Shown here one piece after another: positions 33,424 through 45,564 of a DNA stretch of 64,000 bases (positions are counted from its first letter, which is position 1; each line of letters begins with the position of its first letter). This DNA comes from Sipunculus nudus (lineage: Eukaryota; Annelida; Sipuncula; Golfingiida; Sipunculidae), in contig CM049316.1 in assembly GCA_026874595.1 (NCBI GenBank), positions 5,408,339 to 5,472,338 of the forward strand. Reading direction: 5' to 3'. The notes under the pieces were generated by a model that was not told where the DNA came from, made no database searches, and saw only the letters and a list, made by a program, of their open reading frames with translations. The position numbers were made by a program, and so were the translations under genes.

Positions 33424-35273
33424 TGGTCCATTGTCCGTCGTCCGTCCGTCCGTCCGTACGTAGATGTGGCACGTTTTGAAACCGTAAGACCTAGGAATCC
33501 GAAATTCAGCATAATGTTAGATGTCCCCAAGATCTCCTACCAAGCCGAAAACTGGGTCTTTGCGACTTCGTTCCTTTGAGAAATTAAGGAAAAACCTCAA
33601 TTTTTTATTTAAATCCTATTTTCACACTTCAGGACTGCCTAATTTCAAAACCACTCATCTGTTTTTCCTCATATTAACAATAAATATTCTTCTATATAGT
33701 TCCTATGTACATGCCAGAAATTAAGTCTGTTAAGTATAAATTCTTTAAGTTATGGGCCCAAACATAATGGACTTTGTAAAAAATCAGGAAAAATATTTAC
33801 TCACTTAACATGAAAAATTTTGAAACTAGAGTCTATTTTCCCAAGTATATAACTATGTTTAATTAAGATTCAATTGTTTACCCAAAATTAGATCTGAATT
33901 TTGTAAATTTTTTAAGTAATTAGCATAAAAATAAAATCAGTACCTTAAATTTTGCCCAAATTTGACCATGGCACGTTTTTTTCCTGTAAGTACCATTGAT
34001 TTAATTTTCACAGCATGTAAACATAAATATTTAATTTGTTTAAATCTGAAATTTGGAAGTAAAAGCTTGAAAATTAAGCTAGTTATTGATTTTTTTCTTG
34101 AGGCTCTATTGTAGTCATTTGCTTTGATTACAGATTACAGATGCAGGGTCCCACTCCAGGTCACTGGAAGTCAGCTATGCCAGGGTTTCTGATTTGTTAC
34201 AGTCACAGGGGGAGATCCCCTGCTGTGACAGGTGTACAGTTATTCTGATATCACCACCCCAATCCCCCCCCCCCCCCCCGCAAACCCAACCCACCAAGTG
34301 TTATGCAGTATTGTTATTGTTTTCACTGTATCTCCTTAATTGTAATGCTGTTTCCACTCCGATATGCAAAAACTTTCCTTGAAAAAGTAATTCAAGGTGT
34401 AATCCAGAAGATGCAATGTTGTGTAATGTAGCATTTTTAAAGAAATCATTTTTCTTTTAAATGATTTTACCAATCATAATGGAACCCATCAGTATGCTTA
34501 AATTATGATAAAATATGAAGCACATTATGGATAAATAAAGACACAATTCAAAGTTGTGAAATCTAAATCAAGTATTTTTTTAGACATTTATTGTTTTGCA
34601 GATTTAAAAGATATATTTTTGTGGTAAAAAATAAATAAACATTTGTATGCATGATGTGGTGTTATCTGACAAGATTGAGATTTATGATGATGCAATTGAG
34701 AATTATGAATCAACTTTTATATTCAGATATATATGTTATATTGAAAATGTATAGAAATATAAACTTAAATTAAAAAAAATTGATGTGATAAAAAAATGAG
34801 GATTTGTTACAAACATTTGTTCATTATTTTCCTGCATCAGCAGAATTTGAGATCAGGCTTTGTTTGCCATGTTTTATGTTGTTAATTAGTTATATTTCAA
34901 CTGTATACATTTCATAAAAAAAACATAATTAATAATTTATATTATACAAAAAAAAGATTTGATTGAACAAATGTGTAAACTACTGAAATGTCAACAGTTG
35001 ATCGAAAAGCCAATTAATGATCATGGTAATTGTACAGATCATTTGTTCACAAACTGCTCACATGCTTCAGTTTCAACATTAGAAAACACATGGTCAGGTC
35101 ACAAAATATTATTTGCAACAATTTCTTGCTCATCAATACAAACCAATCATATAAACCAACCATGGCCTTTATTACCTCTTCCTCTTACACTTTATCTCCA
35201 TTTGATATTATTTTAGATTTTTACCATCAAGGTTAACGTCAGCTGAGCACAGTGACCCATAGGTCCCTTGTTT
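33424..35273 (+). mobile_element. Family C repeat, copy C4, 5'-truncated, AT-rich body
   Basis: Starts within the C head at GGTCCATTGTCCGTCGTCCG, so it lacks the 5' hairpin. Body collinear with C5 (inverted) and with parts of C2 and C3. The 3' end has TCAGCTGAGCACAGT, the near-palindrome GACCCATAGGTC and CTTGTTT at about 35273. Family D copy D1 begins within a few bases of this end. A C-run (34266-34280) sits in the body. Confidence 0.7.
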
Positions 35274-35278
35274 TTTTT

Positions 35279-37868
35279 TAGCGAACCTGTGAGCTTATGC
35301 GATAGTGTGGCGTCGTCTGTCGTCTGTCGTCTGTACGTTAACCCATACTATCTTGAAAACGGCAAGAATTAGCATCACCAAATTTTATGCATAAAATTAG
35401 TCATCTAAAAAACTCTATCGGATTTTGCTTATTTTTTGGCTAACTGCATTTTCTTAGATTTTATAGGGAAAATGCCAAAAAAAGCTTAAAAAATCTTCTT
35501 CTCTGAATCTGTTCAGCTAAATTGTCCAATATTTTACAGAAATGATTCCTGGAACAATCTTTCTCAAGTTTGTTCGAATGGTTTAAGTTTGGTGATTTTT
35601 GGCCGAGTTATAGGAAGTTGAACTTAGTCATCTGTCCAAAAAAAGGATACTAAAATTACAATCTCAGAAATGGCTTGAGCTATCATCACCAAATTTTATG
35701 CAAATTGTTGGTCACATGAGTCATATATGAAATTGAGGTATTGGTGGCGCCACCTGCATCGGCCTTTTTTGTATGGGGGTCATCAGTGCCCGTATCATAC
35801 TGACAGCTACAAATAACTTCTTCTCTGAAACGAAATGGCCAAATTGTTTAATATCATACAGAAATGATCCTAGAGTAGTGCTTTCTGAATTTTTTTCAAA
35901 TGGTCTCAGTTCAGTGAATTTTGGCTAAGTTATGGGAAGCTGAATTTAGTCATATGGCATAACAGCCCATTTTAGCTAAGTGGCTACAAAAATCTTCTTC
36001 TCAAAAACCACTGGGCCAAATTCTAAAATCTCACACATTAATTATCCTTAGATGTTGATAATTCAAGTTTGTTCAAATGGTCTCAGTTCAGTGACTTTTG
36101 GCTGAGTTATGGGAAGCTGAATTTAGTCATATGCCATAACAGCCCATGTTAGCTAAGTGGCTACAAAAATCTTCTTCTCAAAAACTACTGGGCCAAATTC
36201 TTAAATCTCACACATTAATTATCCTTAGATGTTGATAATTCAAGTTTGATCAAATGGTTTTGGTTTAATGATTTTTGGCTGAGTTATGGGAAGCTGAACT
36301 TTGCCATTTTGCTGTATTTTCCCATATGAGTTATAAACCTACAAAAAGTTTTTCGACTGATGATACTGAGGCCAGTTTGTTTAATATTTTGCAAGAATAA
36401 TTCCCTGAATCATTCTTATAATAATTGTCTTTTATGGTTCCAAAAAATTATTTTAAATTATTAAATATTATTATAAAGATTGAATTGATTTTACCATATA
36501 TGTTAGCTGTGTGAAGCAGATACATCTAGCCTAGCACCAGTTTATCAGCATCCATTACATCATGCCTCTAGACATTTAGATTTCAGGTTATCTATGGAAA
36601 ATATTGACAAGAATGTTTTTTAAGAGCTTTTAAAAAATGTAGATTTATGATATTACATATCATCTGTACACTAACTCATAATTTCTCAGGAATAGCAGGA
36701 GCTACCATCCCCATATTTTATTCAATTATCTGTCACATATCAAATTTTGATTGATTCAGCTTATTTTTGCTATCTGCATTTACTTAGATTTTACAGGGAA
36801 AAAGCTGAAAAAAAACTTTAAAAGTCTTCTTCTTGTAAACAGTCCAGCCAAATTGTTCAATATTTTACAGAAATGATCCCAGAGGCAAGCCCTCTCAAGT
36901 TAGTTCAAATGGTTAGTGTTGGATAAATATAAGCAGAGTTACATAACAGGCCAAGATTGTGTATGTTTCTTGAATAGGTTGAGAAACTGCCAACTGTTTC
37001 AGATTTGGCAACAGATCAAGAGTTCATTCAGTGCAGCCAAATATAGGTCAACAGTTCAATCAGTGCAGCCAAGCACAAGGCATGTGATCACCTCATGGGC
37101 AGCATGTGATCATCTCATGGGTAGCATGTGATCACCTCATGAGTATCATGTGATCACCTCACGGGTGTCATGCCCCTCAGGGCTGCATATGGAGCCAATC
37201 TGTGATCTTATGCAATTGTGTGGCTACTATTTCAGATTTGGCAATAGGCAAAAGGTCAGCCTGGATTTATTTATAGCTTTGGCAGACTGCCAACTGTGTC
37301 AGATTATGCAACAGGTCAAGAGTTCACTCAGTGCAGCCAGGTACAGGTCAAAAGTTCACTCAGTCTAGCCAGGTGCAGGTCAAGTGTTCACTCAGTGCAG
37401 TAGCCTGAGCCAGTAATTTGTCACAGTACACTCAGGGCAACAGCCTTTCTCACCTAAGCCTGGTCAGCCCTGTGCATCAGACTTAACGTAAGTTTGATGT
37501 ATTGGCCTGATATTCTGACCTGTCTATGTGTCTTTAATGGCTTTCTCGTTCACAAGACAGGTGTTGCCATCTACAGTGACTTTTGCAAAGTGTATGTGCC
37601 TGCTCAATTCTCCAGAGGAATTTGATATATCAGCCTGAAATTGGGCATATTTGTCGTATACAAGACTTGTGGTGCCACCTACAATAATTTTTGTGTTGTG
37701 TGCACCCATGCCAGAATTTCAGCAGTGATGTTTGTGTATTGTTTCTTGTTCAAAATGTTTAGTACTTGCATTGTTCATATATATGAAAAGTATTGGTTCA
37801 GCATTGAAGCGTTCTACCTGGTGTATATCCATATGCACAGGTTCGCATTAGGCCGGTAGGCCTTGTTT
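35279..37868 (+). mobile_element. Family D hairpin-ended repeat, copy D1
   Basis: Begins TTTTTAGCGAACCTGTGAGC with a GTCGTCTGTC microsatellite head. Ends with CACAGGTTCGC (the inverted start), the hairpin AGGCCGGTAGGCC and CTTGTTT at 37868. GGTGGCGCCACC lies at 35743-35754. Two ~170-bp units (about 35930-36280) repeat GGAAGCTGAATTTAGTCATA. At 37079-37170 a 22-bp unit with TGTGATCACCTCATG is repeated four times. The 3' third carries CACTCAGTGCAGCC repeats and GGTGGTGCCACC half-units like A. It provides the unoccupied counterpart of the A5 insertion site. Non-coding; Helentron/HINE type inferred. Confidence 0.72.
37079..37170. repeat. 22-bp minisatellite, four units (TGTGATCACCTCATG)
   Basis: Four units of 22 bp, each with the palindrome TGATCA, differing by a few bases. 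Lies inside D1 and is absent from the equivalent part of D3. Confidence 0.85.
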
Positions 37869-38154
37869 TTTTTATAAATTAAGGCCATAAAACAAGGTAC
37901 TTCTGATTGTTATTTAAATTTGTAAATTTTTGTATTTCCTGGATTCTCAACAGTTCCCTTTGACTGAAACTGAATAAATACAATCATCGAATGAATACTT
38001 TATAATTTTTTTTTAATATGAATACAAATATTCAATAGTTCTATCATGAAAATGAATACAGATACTAATACAGGTAAAAAGAAGGTATTTGAATGTGAGT
38101 GCAAACATTTCAAAATGTATTCATGAATGCATTTATGAATACATTTTTTAATAT
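37869..38154. other. AT-rich spacer
   Basis: Nothing recognised. Confidence 0.4.
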
Positions 38155-38200
38155 TACTAGCTGATAAACCCGGTATACCGGGCTTTTTACCGGGGTTTGG
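38155..38200 (-). mobile_element. Candidate Helitron-like 3' end with CCCGGTATACCGGG hairpin
   Basis: On the minus strand the sequence GCCCGGTATACCGGG is followed by TTTATCAG and then CTAGT. A GC-rich palindrome roughly ten bases before CTAG is the textbook Helitron 3' end. No matching 5' end was identified in 38200-39450, so extent and identity are open. Confidence 0.4.
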
Positions 38201-39447
38201 GAGATATATTTACTAAGATATTGAATGTTGGCTCATATTTTATTATAAAAGTTAAAAGAAAATATAGATTTATAGTGGGATACTCTCGGAATACAATATG
38301 TACAGATATTTCTTTACTGTTATTTTATGGCGCTGTGCTCGTGGCAAAAATCATACCCTGGTATGTTTACCTTGAAGACCTGGTCAGTGATGGTTTACAT
38401 TGCGAACCAGAATGAGACCCAGAGGCATACAGTGTTTCATTGATATTTGACTGGTTTCTATCATTGGACATATAAAGAATAGGTTGATGTGAGGAACAAA
38501 TGAAAGATTATTTAAATGTACGTTGCAAGGAAACTGTTGCAAGGAAACTTGAAGAAGGAAAAAGAAATACATCGTGCATACATTGTAAGTAGCAGAAGCG
38601 GACCCAGCGGGACTCCGTGCAGTGGGTCCGTAGCCCATTTTCAGCCACCGCAACCTTTTTTTCATCGTATCAGACAAATTTTGAGGCCTGAAACCACCAA
38701 CCAACACCACCCCAGCCCTGTTCCTGAAACTGGGACCTTGAATTAGGTTTTTTTATTAATCCTTCTGGGTTGAACTCTCCATTTCATAAAGCGAGAATCA
38801 TGTGTTTTTCTCTTATACTGACCACGCATGTGGGTCAAATCCTTCATTGAAAGCGAGTGTTATTCATATGAACAATAGTCCTAAGTGTTAGAGGTTAAGT
38901 GACCACGATGCACGCATTCCGGTGATTGCCGAAAGCAGTTTGGCTGTGCTCGGTAAAAAAACGGAAAAATCAATCAAAATTATATGTAAATTAAAAATTA
39001 TTTATTTTCATATCGCCTATGTCACTGCCTGGGGTAATAACCTTTAAAATGATGTATGGCACAATATTGTACACAACGCGGTTATAGAGAACACTGAGAA
39101 CAAACGTGAACCGAATTCCTTTTATAAGTATTAGATTTTAATTAACTCCTTTGTAAAAAGAAGATAATTAACATGACTTATAGTGGACATTTTTTTTCAA
39201 ATACTTCTGCTGCAATGTAGATAAAGTTATTAGGCCAAGTCAAAACCTGTGTGACAATAGCAGTCCTTTTCCAAATGTAAATAATATAAATGACAGCAGT
39301 CCTCTTCCCTCTCCAAGGATTTTATCAAAATCTTTACATAACTTGAGTTAAACGCCATCATCCGCATGAATTAGCTTATATTACCACACAAAACCAACAT
39401 TTTTCTACCTGTTCTTTTAAAAAGTATTTTAATATCATAAATAACAG
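38201..39447. other. Noncoding segment, body of an unassigned element or unique DNA
   Basis: Two short frames (38384-38710 minus, 38516-38746 plus) overlap around GCGGACCCAGCGGGAC and its inverted partner at 38624; neither has a domain. Confidence 0.35.
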
Positions 39448-39478
39448 CTGAGCGCTGTGACCCATGGGTGCCTTGTTT
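39448..39478 (+). mobile_element. Family C 3' terminus, copy C10
   Basis: CAGCTGAGCGCTGT, then GACCCATGGGT and CCTTGTTTTT: the full 3' signature of family C. No C head or recognisable C body was found upstream. Confidence 0.6.
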
Positions 39479-40261
39479 TTAAGAGTGTTACAATCAAAAC
39501 ACAGCAGGCAGATCACAGTGCTGATCTGTTTCAACCAGGCAGGCATCAGAAAGTTGTTAGTTCATTTATTTACCAGCAGATGGCAGGCCATGTCAGCACT
39601 TGAGATGTTCTTAAATAGTGGAAATAATGAAGGCCCCACCATTCAGTAGATTGTCATTTTTACCACTTATCGATTAACCAGTGACATACTATGCTGGTGC
39701 CTTTTTAAAGCCTGTCTATGGATAGGCTGTGTACATGTGCATATATATGAGTGATATAATTTTATCTAACATTTTATTCTATATAAGTGATAATAGCAGT
39801 AGCAGGTAGACTGAGGTTGTCCATATCATTCCCCTATCCTCAAGTAACCACTTGTATTTTATATTACTCTCATGTTATTTTTAGCTGTTCAGCTTGGTTT
39901 TGCAGAACCAGAATTAATGGCCAGATAATTAATATTTGCCCAATTCTAAGTAGAATTTCATGACTTCCAAATCCTTAATAATCAGGCCCTCAGTTGTATC
40001 AATGACATGCTGTGCCCATATACTCCATCTAGAGAGCATAGTCACAGCATGGATCTAGTCACACAAACTGTCAAGAGTTCAGAATAATTCTCTATGGTAC
40101 CGCAGCTGTTAGAACTGCTGCCCCTAGTCTCCAGATCTCGCAATGTATTAAGCGGATTAGGTGATGTGACTTTGTCAACTGATTTAAAAGGCTTTCTATA
40201 CGACTGTAATATGATGGGTGTATTATGGTTTGCCCACCATCCATTTGTTCACTTTTAGTGT
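39479..40261. other. Noncoding DNA
   Basis: No exon or repeat terminus recognised. Confidence 0.4.
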
Positions 40262-40860
40262 CACAGCAATAATTTACCAGGGCTTTAATGGATTTTTGGG
40301 AAACCCACCATAAGTACTTACCAACAGATTATTTTATCCAATTTTGATTATGGGCCAAATCCACACATGCTGAATAAGGTCTACGGTTCACTTGGCTACT
40401 TTGTCTTGTTACCTCAATAACTTCGTGAAAAATATGAAGGATTTTGATAAAACTCTTAGAAATGTTAATCAATAAAATATCTTGCATAAGTTCGAATCCC
40501 AGTGAGATCCATGCATATTTAATGAGGTCAGAGGTCACTGCACTTTGGAGGCACTTTGGTGACTTACCAAAAATCCTATGGATTTTCATGAAACTCATTA
40601 TACATATTTACCAATAGATTTCTCACCTGATTTTCATTCTAATAAAAATTCACACATATTTAATGAGGTCAGAGGTAACCGCACTTTGGAGGTACCTTGG
40701 TGACTTACAAAAGTCCCATGGATTTACATGAAACTCGATCACTGTACAAAAGTTTCACATCTGAATTACATTCACATCAAAACTGATGCATATTTAAAGA
40801 GGTCAGAGGTCACCAGATACATGACAGTCTAATATGCAAGTTTGTAGTGCTCTTATTAAA
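40262..40860. repeat. Tandem ~150-bp repeat (family E body)
   Basis: Three diverged units share TATTTAATGAGGTCAGAGGT, GCACTTTGGAGG and ATGGATTTxCATGAAACTC. Closely related units occur at 43436-43760. The two stretches flank repeat A3 and 1.1 kb of other DNA. Confidence 0.6.
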
Positions 40861-40886
40861 GTATATTCTTAGACATTGTATTCTAA

Positions 40887-42339
40887 TTGTATCCGCCAAA
40901 ACAGAGTTTTGCGGATACTATGTTTTTAACTGCACGCCGCCGCCGCCGCGTAGGTGTCCGGAGAACTCCTCCGTAACCGCTGGGCGGAATTTTACAAAAC
41001 CCGGGATTAGGTTCGGGTCACATGTGAACTGCTGCACCCCGATTTTGTTTTGACCTCTGACCTTTCCTCTGCGCTCTGCGTCCGTTTGTGCGTCTGTTTC
41101 AATACATAAACCCACATATCTCGGGAACCATTTGACCGATCAGGAAAATTTTTTTGCACAAATGTAGCCCTTGGAGAGCTTTATAACATACACAAAAAAT
41201 GGTGGCGCCACCTGCAACCATGTTTGCACAGTGTCCATCTGTTCGTCTGCCTTGGGTAAAAATCACTCATATCTCTGCAGTGACTTGACTAATTCACCTG
41301 AAATTCGGCATGCGTATACATCATTGATAGCTGTTCTGATTTTATGACAGGTGGCGCCACCTACATTCACGTTTACGCTGCAGACATCCAAGCTCATATC
41401 TCGGGAACCATTTGACCGATCAGGAAAATTTTTTTGCACAAATGTAGCCCTTGGAGAGCTTTATAACATACACAAAAAATGGTGGCGCTACCTGCAACCA
41501 TGTTTGCACAGTGTCCATCTGTTCATCTGCCTTGGGTTAAAATCGATCATATCTCTGCAGTGACTTGACTAATTCACCTGAAATTCGGCATGCGTATACA
41601 TCCTGGATAGCTTTTCTGATTTTATGACAGGTGGCGCCACCTACATTCACATTTACGCTGCAGACATCCAAGCTCATATCTCGGGAGCCGTTTGACCGAT
41701 TGGGCCAAAGTTTTGCATGTGTATAGATCTCACATAGCTCTTCATCATTCGCAAAACTGGTGGCGCCACCTGCAGCCATTTTTGCACAGCTGCATTTTTG
41801 TCTGCCATGGGATAAAATCACTCATATCTCGGCAGTGGTTTGACATATCTGCCTAAAATTTTGCAGGTTTATACATCCCCGACAGCTCTCTTGATTTTAT
41901 GACAGGTGGCACCACCTGCATTCTAGTTTATGCAGCAGACATCCAAGCTCATATCTTGGGAACCGTTTCACCGATTGGGCCAAAGTTTTGCATGTGTATA
42001 GTTCTCACATAGCTCTTTATCATACGCAAAACTGGTGGCGTCACCTGCAGTCATTTTTGCTCCGCTTCCATCTGTTTGTCTGCCACGGGCTAAAATCACT
42101 CATATACATGTACTGGTTTGACTTATCTGCCTTATATTTTGCATATGTATACAACTTGGACGGCTTTCTGGATTTTGTGGTAGGGGGGGCAACCTACATA
42201 CACAATTTGGCTGCAGACATCCATGCTAATATGCAACACTCAATTTTCCCTTGCCACTCAATCCATGCCTCACTTCACCTGTTCCACTCTGATTTAGGCG
42301 GATACACGTTGTCGCTTGTCGACTACCCGTATTCTAGTT
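40887..42339 (+). mobile_element. Family A hairpin-ended repeat, copy A3
   Basis: Complete: TTGTATCCGCC plus 5' hairpin and a (CCG)n tract at the start; subterminal GGCGGATAC, hairpin (GTCGCTTGTCGAC) and CTAGTT at 42339. Six GGTGGCGCCACC-type palindromes. A ~246-bp block starting at ATCTCGGGAACC (41120 and about 41399) is repeated with few changes, another recent local duplication. The 164-codon frame at 41988-42482 runs out of the element and has no domain. Confidence 0.75.
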
Positions 42340-43435
42340 ATATTATGGAGGACATTTTATTTTCATGGTGTGGCCTTAGGGACTGGGTAACCTCCAACCA
42401 TATTGTTGTTTTTTTTTATGAAGGCTCAGGCACACTACAGTATATTTCAAAGGCAACAAAACCAATTGTGGAATGGCAATAATTTTCTTCATGCTTACAG
42501 GTTTTGGCCACAGACAAGTCGTCAAACTGTTTCAGCATTATAGATTTCCAGGTACATCATACTGTTTACCTGTTTATGAATCTTTATGTTCCCACCCATA
42601 GTCTTAGGGGTACACCAAGTTCATCATCACTGAAACTTGAATAAGACCACATCAGCAAATGGTGACATCTGGTGGCTGTATATGTAATTATGTTCAATCT
42701 GATTTTTGTGTTAAATTAGTGGATATTTGTGTGTGTGTGTGTGTGTGTGTGTGAAAGGAGGGGGGAAGGGTAAAATATGTTTAAATGATCTATGAATATT
42801 TGAGTTCAGCATATTGTTTGCTGGCCTGTGCTGTACTCAGCCGCTGCCTCGAATTTGAGGATAAAGAGTCCATAATGTTGGTCTCAAGACCAGCCTTTTA
42901 TAGATTTTTGTCTTGGTCTTGTCAGTAGGATCAAATCAAACTTGTCGCAATGTCTGTTCAGGTCTTGACTTCATGATCAAGCAAAATTGAGTCTTACAGG
43001 TTTCACAAAGTAATGTATGAAATTCAATTGTTTGATTTTGCTCATTGTTTAGTCTTTCAATCAAAAGACATTTTGTGTTCATAATGCTTTGTTTGACTGC
43101 TTCTCTCATTTAAAATACTATATAAGAGGATTCACTGATACTGATGCTTAATTTACACATCCTGATCAAGTATGCAGGTGTGTTGCCATTGAGTCTACAG
43201 TAAACAATGTTAATACAGGAAACCAAGTAGACTCAGACTGACAGTAACCATTTCTCACGGAATTATGACTGTACTGAAACCAACATCAAATAAAACACCT
43301 TGGTTCTCTAAACCCATGTTCCCACAAAAACTTTGATATATGATACTGCATATTGATGTAGAACAAATAATAGAAATAATCAATTGGTTATACTTTCCTT
43401 ACTTGAAAGTGCAATACCATGATTATAATAAAAAT
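42340..43435. other. Noncoding DNA with a (GT)n run
   Basis: Unique-looking sequence. (GT)n at 42729-42753. No exon recognised. Confidence 0.45.
42729..42753. repeat. (GT)n microsatellite
   Basis: About twelve GT dinucleotides followed by a purine-rich G tract. Confidence 0.95.
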
Positions 43436-43760
43436 AAACAAGTCACAGTTCTCTGGTGACAATCATTACTACTTATCAATAGATTACCTCACTTGATTTT
43501 GAGTTTATCCAAAATCCACACATATTTAATGAGGTCAAGTATTACCAGTCTTCTTTGAGGTGTCACCTCAATAACTTAACAGGAATACGGTGAACTTTCC
43601 ATTAAATTCATTATAAATATTAACCCATAAATTCATTGACTTCAAAACAATTTTCGTCAAAATCCACATATATTTAATTAGGGCAGATGTCGCAAGACAT
43701 ATGACAGGCATATGATGCACACTTGCAGTACTCTCGTGTTTTTCTTGTTTACCACGCAGA
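43436..43760 (-). mobile_element. Candidate family E element with 3' hairpin and CTTGTTT-type end
   Basis: On the minus strand it ends at 43436 with GTCACCAGAGAACTGTGAC (a GTCAC/GTGAC hairpin) followed by TTGTTT, the same style of 3' end as families C and D. The body matches the tandem units at 40262-40860. The 5' boundary is not defined and no subterminal inverted copy was recognised, so this is a tentative fifth family. Confidence 0.4.
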
Positions 43761-43980
43761 AGTATCATCATGGAGATAATTTTACATTTATACTCTCCAC
43801 AAGTTTCTTCATTTTATTTACACTTTTCATAAAAAAAGGTGTGGATCGATCCATTTGTTACTCATAAATAAACCTGTATTTGAAGTAGGCCTGCTATGTA
43901 TACAAATTATTTCTCCATAATGTACAGCTTATATATACTTTAAAATATATAAATACAAAAAAAATATATAATTTTTAGTT

Positions 43981-45278
43981 TTTTTTTAGCTCAACTGACT
44001 GCAAGTTAACTTACATATAGAAATGAAACTTTGTCCACAACTGTGCTTGCTGTCTGGTCGTCCTGTCATCCGTTAGCAGGGCACAAATTGTAACTGCAGG
44101 TCATAGAAACTTCTAAGTGAAATCCAGAGAGGTCAATAAAAAATTTCCTTGGAATCCTGAAATTAGGTCACTTTGACCTTTATCCCACCAAGCTGTGAGG
44201 TTTGAAAGTAGCCCCTCCCCCAGAATAGTAAAAAAAATTATACAAAATCTCCAATATCTTGATAATTAATGCATGGATTATCATGATTCGTGCCTTAAAT
44301 ATTGATGATAACTAGTTTTGTCAGTTCCCAAAAATTGGTGGCGCCACCTGCATTTTTGATATTTTAACAAATATTTTCTATTTTTATTTACAATAAAATG
44401 ACAACAATCATGTCAGTTTCTCAGCTGTGATACCATCAAGTGTTCCAAAACCTGGTGTGTTTATGGATCACAAGTGGATGACCTATAGTAATAACCCTGT
44501 CTGTCTGTCTGTTTGTCTAGCTGTCTGTCTGTCCATCTGTCCATCCACACAAATTTGTTTCCAGATGATAAATCCAGGTTGGATTGACACATGGATTTCA
44601 AACTTGACTTACATATGGCCCAACACTAAAGCAATAACCTATATAATTTTTGGGTCACAAGGTCAAAGGTCAAGGTCACAGGACTCACTTATTTAAAAAG
44701 ATTGTGGCTGCATTTTAAGCATTTTAAGTTTCTATCTTGCACTTGCCAGTATGGGGAAGAATAAATGGTCAAAGGGTAAGGTCACAGGGGTCATCTGTTC
44801 ACAGATTAGTTTCCAGATGATAACTCCAGTTTAGTTTAGTGTATTGATTTAGAATTAACTTATATATGTTGATTTTGGGGTCCAACAGTTAAAGGTCAAG
44901 GTCACAAGACCCATTTCTATAAAAAAAATGTGTATTTATTTCAAGCCAAACTTTTCATCACAAACCTTCCATCTTCAAGATATTGCTAACCTGCCAATAG
45001 GGGAAGATTCTATTAGATTTTTGGGTCAAAGGTCAAGGTCACAGGGTCCATCCATTCAAAAATTAGTTTATGGATAGTAATTATGCTTTGGATAGACAAA
45101 TTGCCTTCAAACTTTTTTTATTAATGACCCACCACTTAAGTGAATTCATTTTGATTTTCAGAATCCAGAGATCATAGTTGGAGGTCACGGGACTGTCATT
45201 CTGAGAAATTGAAATTTCTTTAAAAATATCTATATAGACAAATTCAGCTGAGTGTCGAGACCTGTGGGTCCCTAGTTT
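43981..45278 (+). mobile_element. Family C hairpin-ended repeat, copy C1, with mixed body
   Basis: Starts TTTTTTTAGCTCAACTGACT and ends TCAGCTGAGTG, the hairpin GACCTGTGGGTC, CCTAGTTTT at 45278. The first third is one 337-bp unit of the C9 type with GGTGGCGCCACC at 44337-44348. A CTGTCTGT microsatellite (44498-44542) follows, then family B-like sequence in opposite orientation with AGGTCAAAGGTCAAGGTCAC near 44650 and 45028. One terminal pair therefore joins body types found apart elsewhere. Confidence 0.7.
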
Positions 45279-45495
45279 TCTTATAAATATACTTATATTT
45301 TAGATTTCTATTTGTTCTGTTACTATTCCTACATATGACATATCTGGTAGTGGCCAGTGGTATAGGCAGAATATTTAATTTTAAATGTCTCCAGCTCCAA
45401 TATAATAAATTATGACATTTAAGAATGATTACCACTCCTTGGTGACTGTAATGAGTTATTTTAACCACATGATTTGTACTGTGTCTAGTGTCGCT

Positions 45496-45564
<69 letters not shown>

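Noticed and set aside
40488-40502. tRNA-like T-arm word GTTCGAATCCC
   Set aside because: No A box, acceptor stem or anticodon arm can be placed around it, and it sits in a tandem repeat.
41988-42482. 164-codon plus-strand frame
   Set aside because: Starts inside repeat A3 and runs out through its 3' hairpin; the same translation appears in A2 as a shorter broken frame, so it is a repeat artefact.
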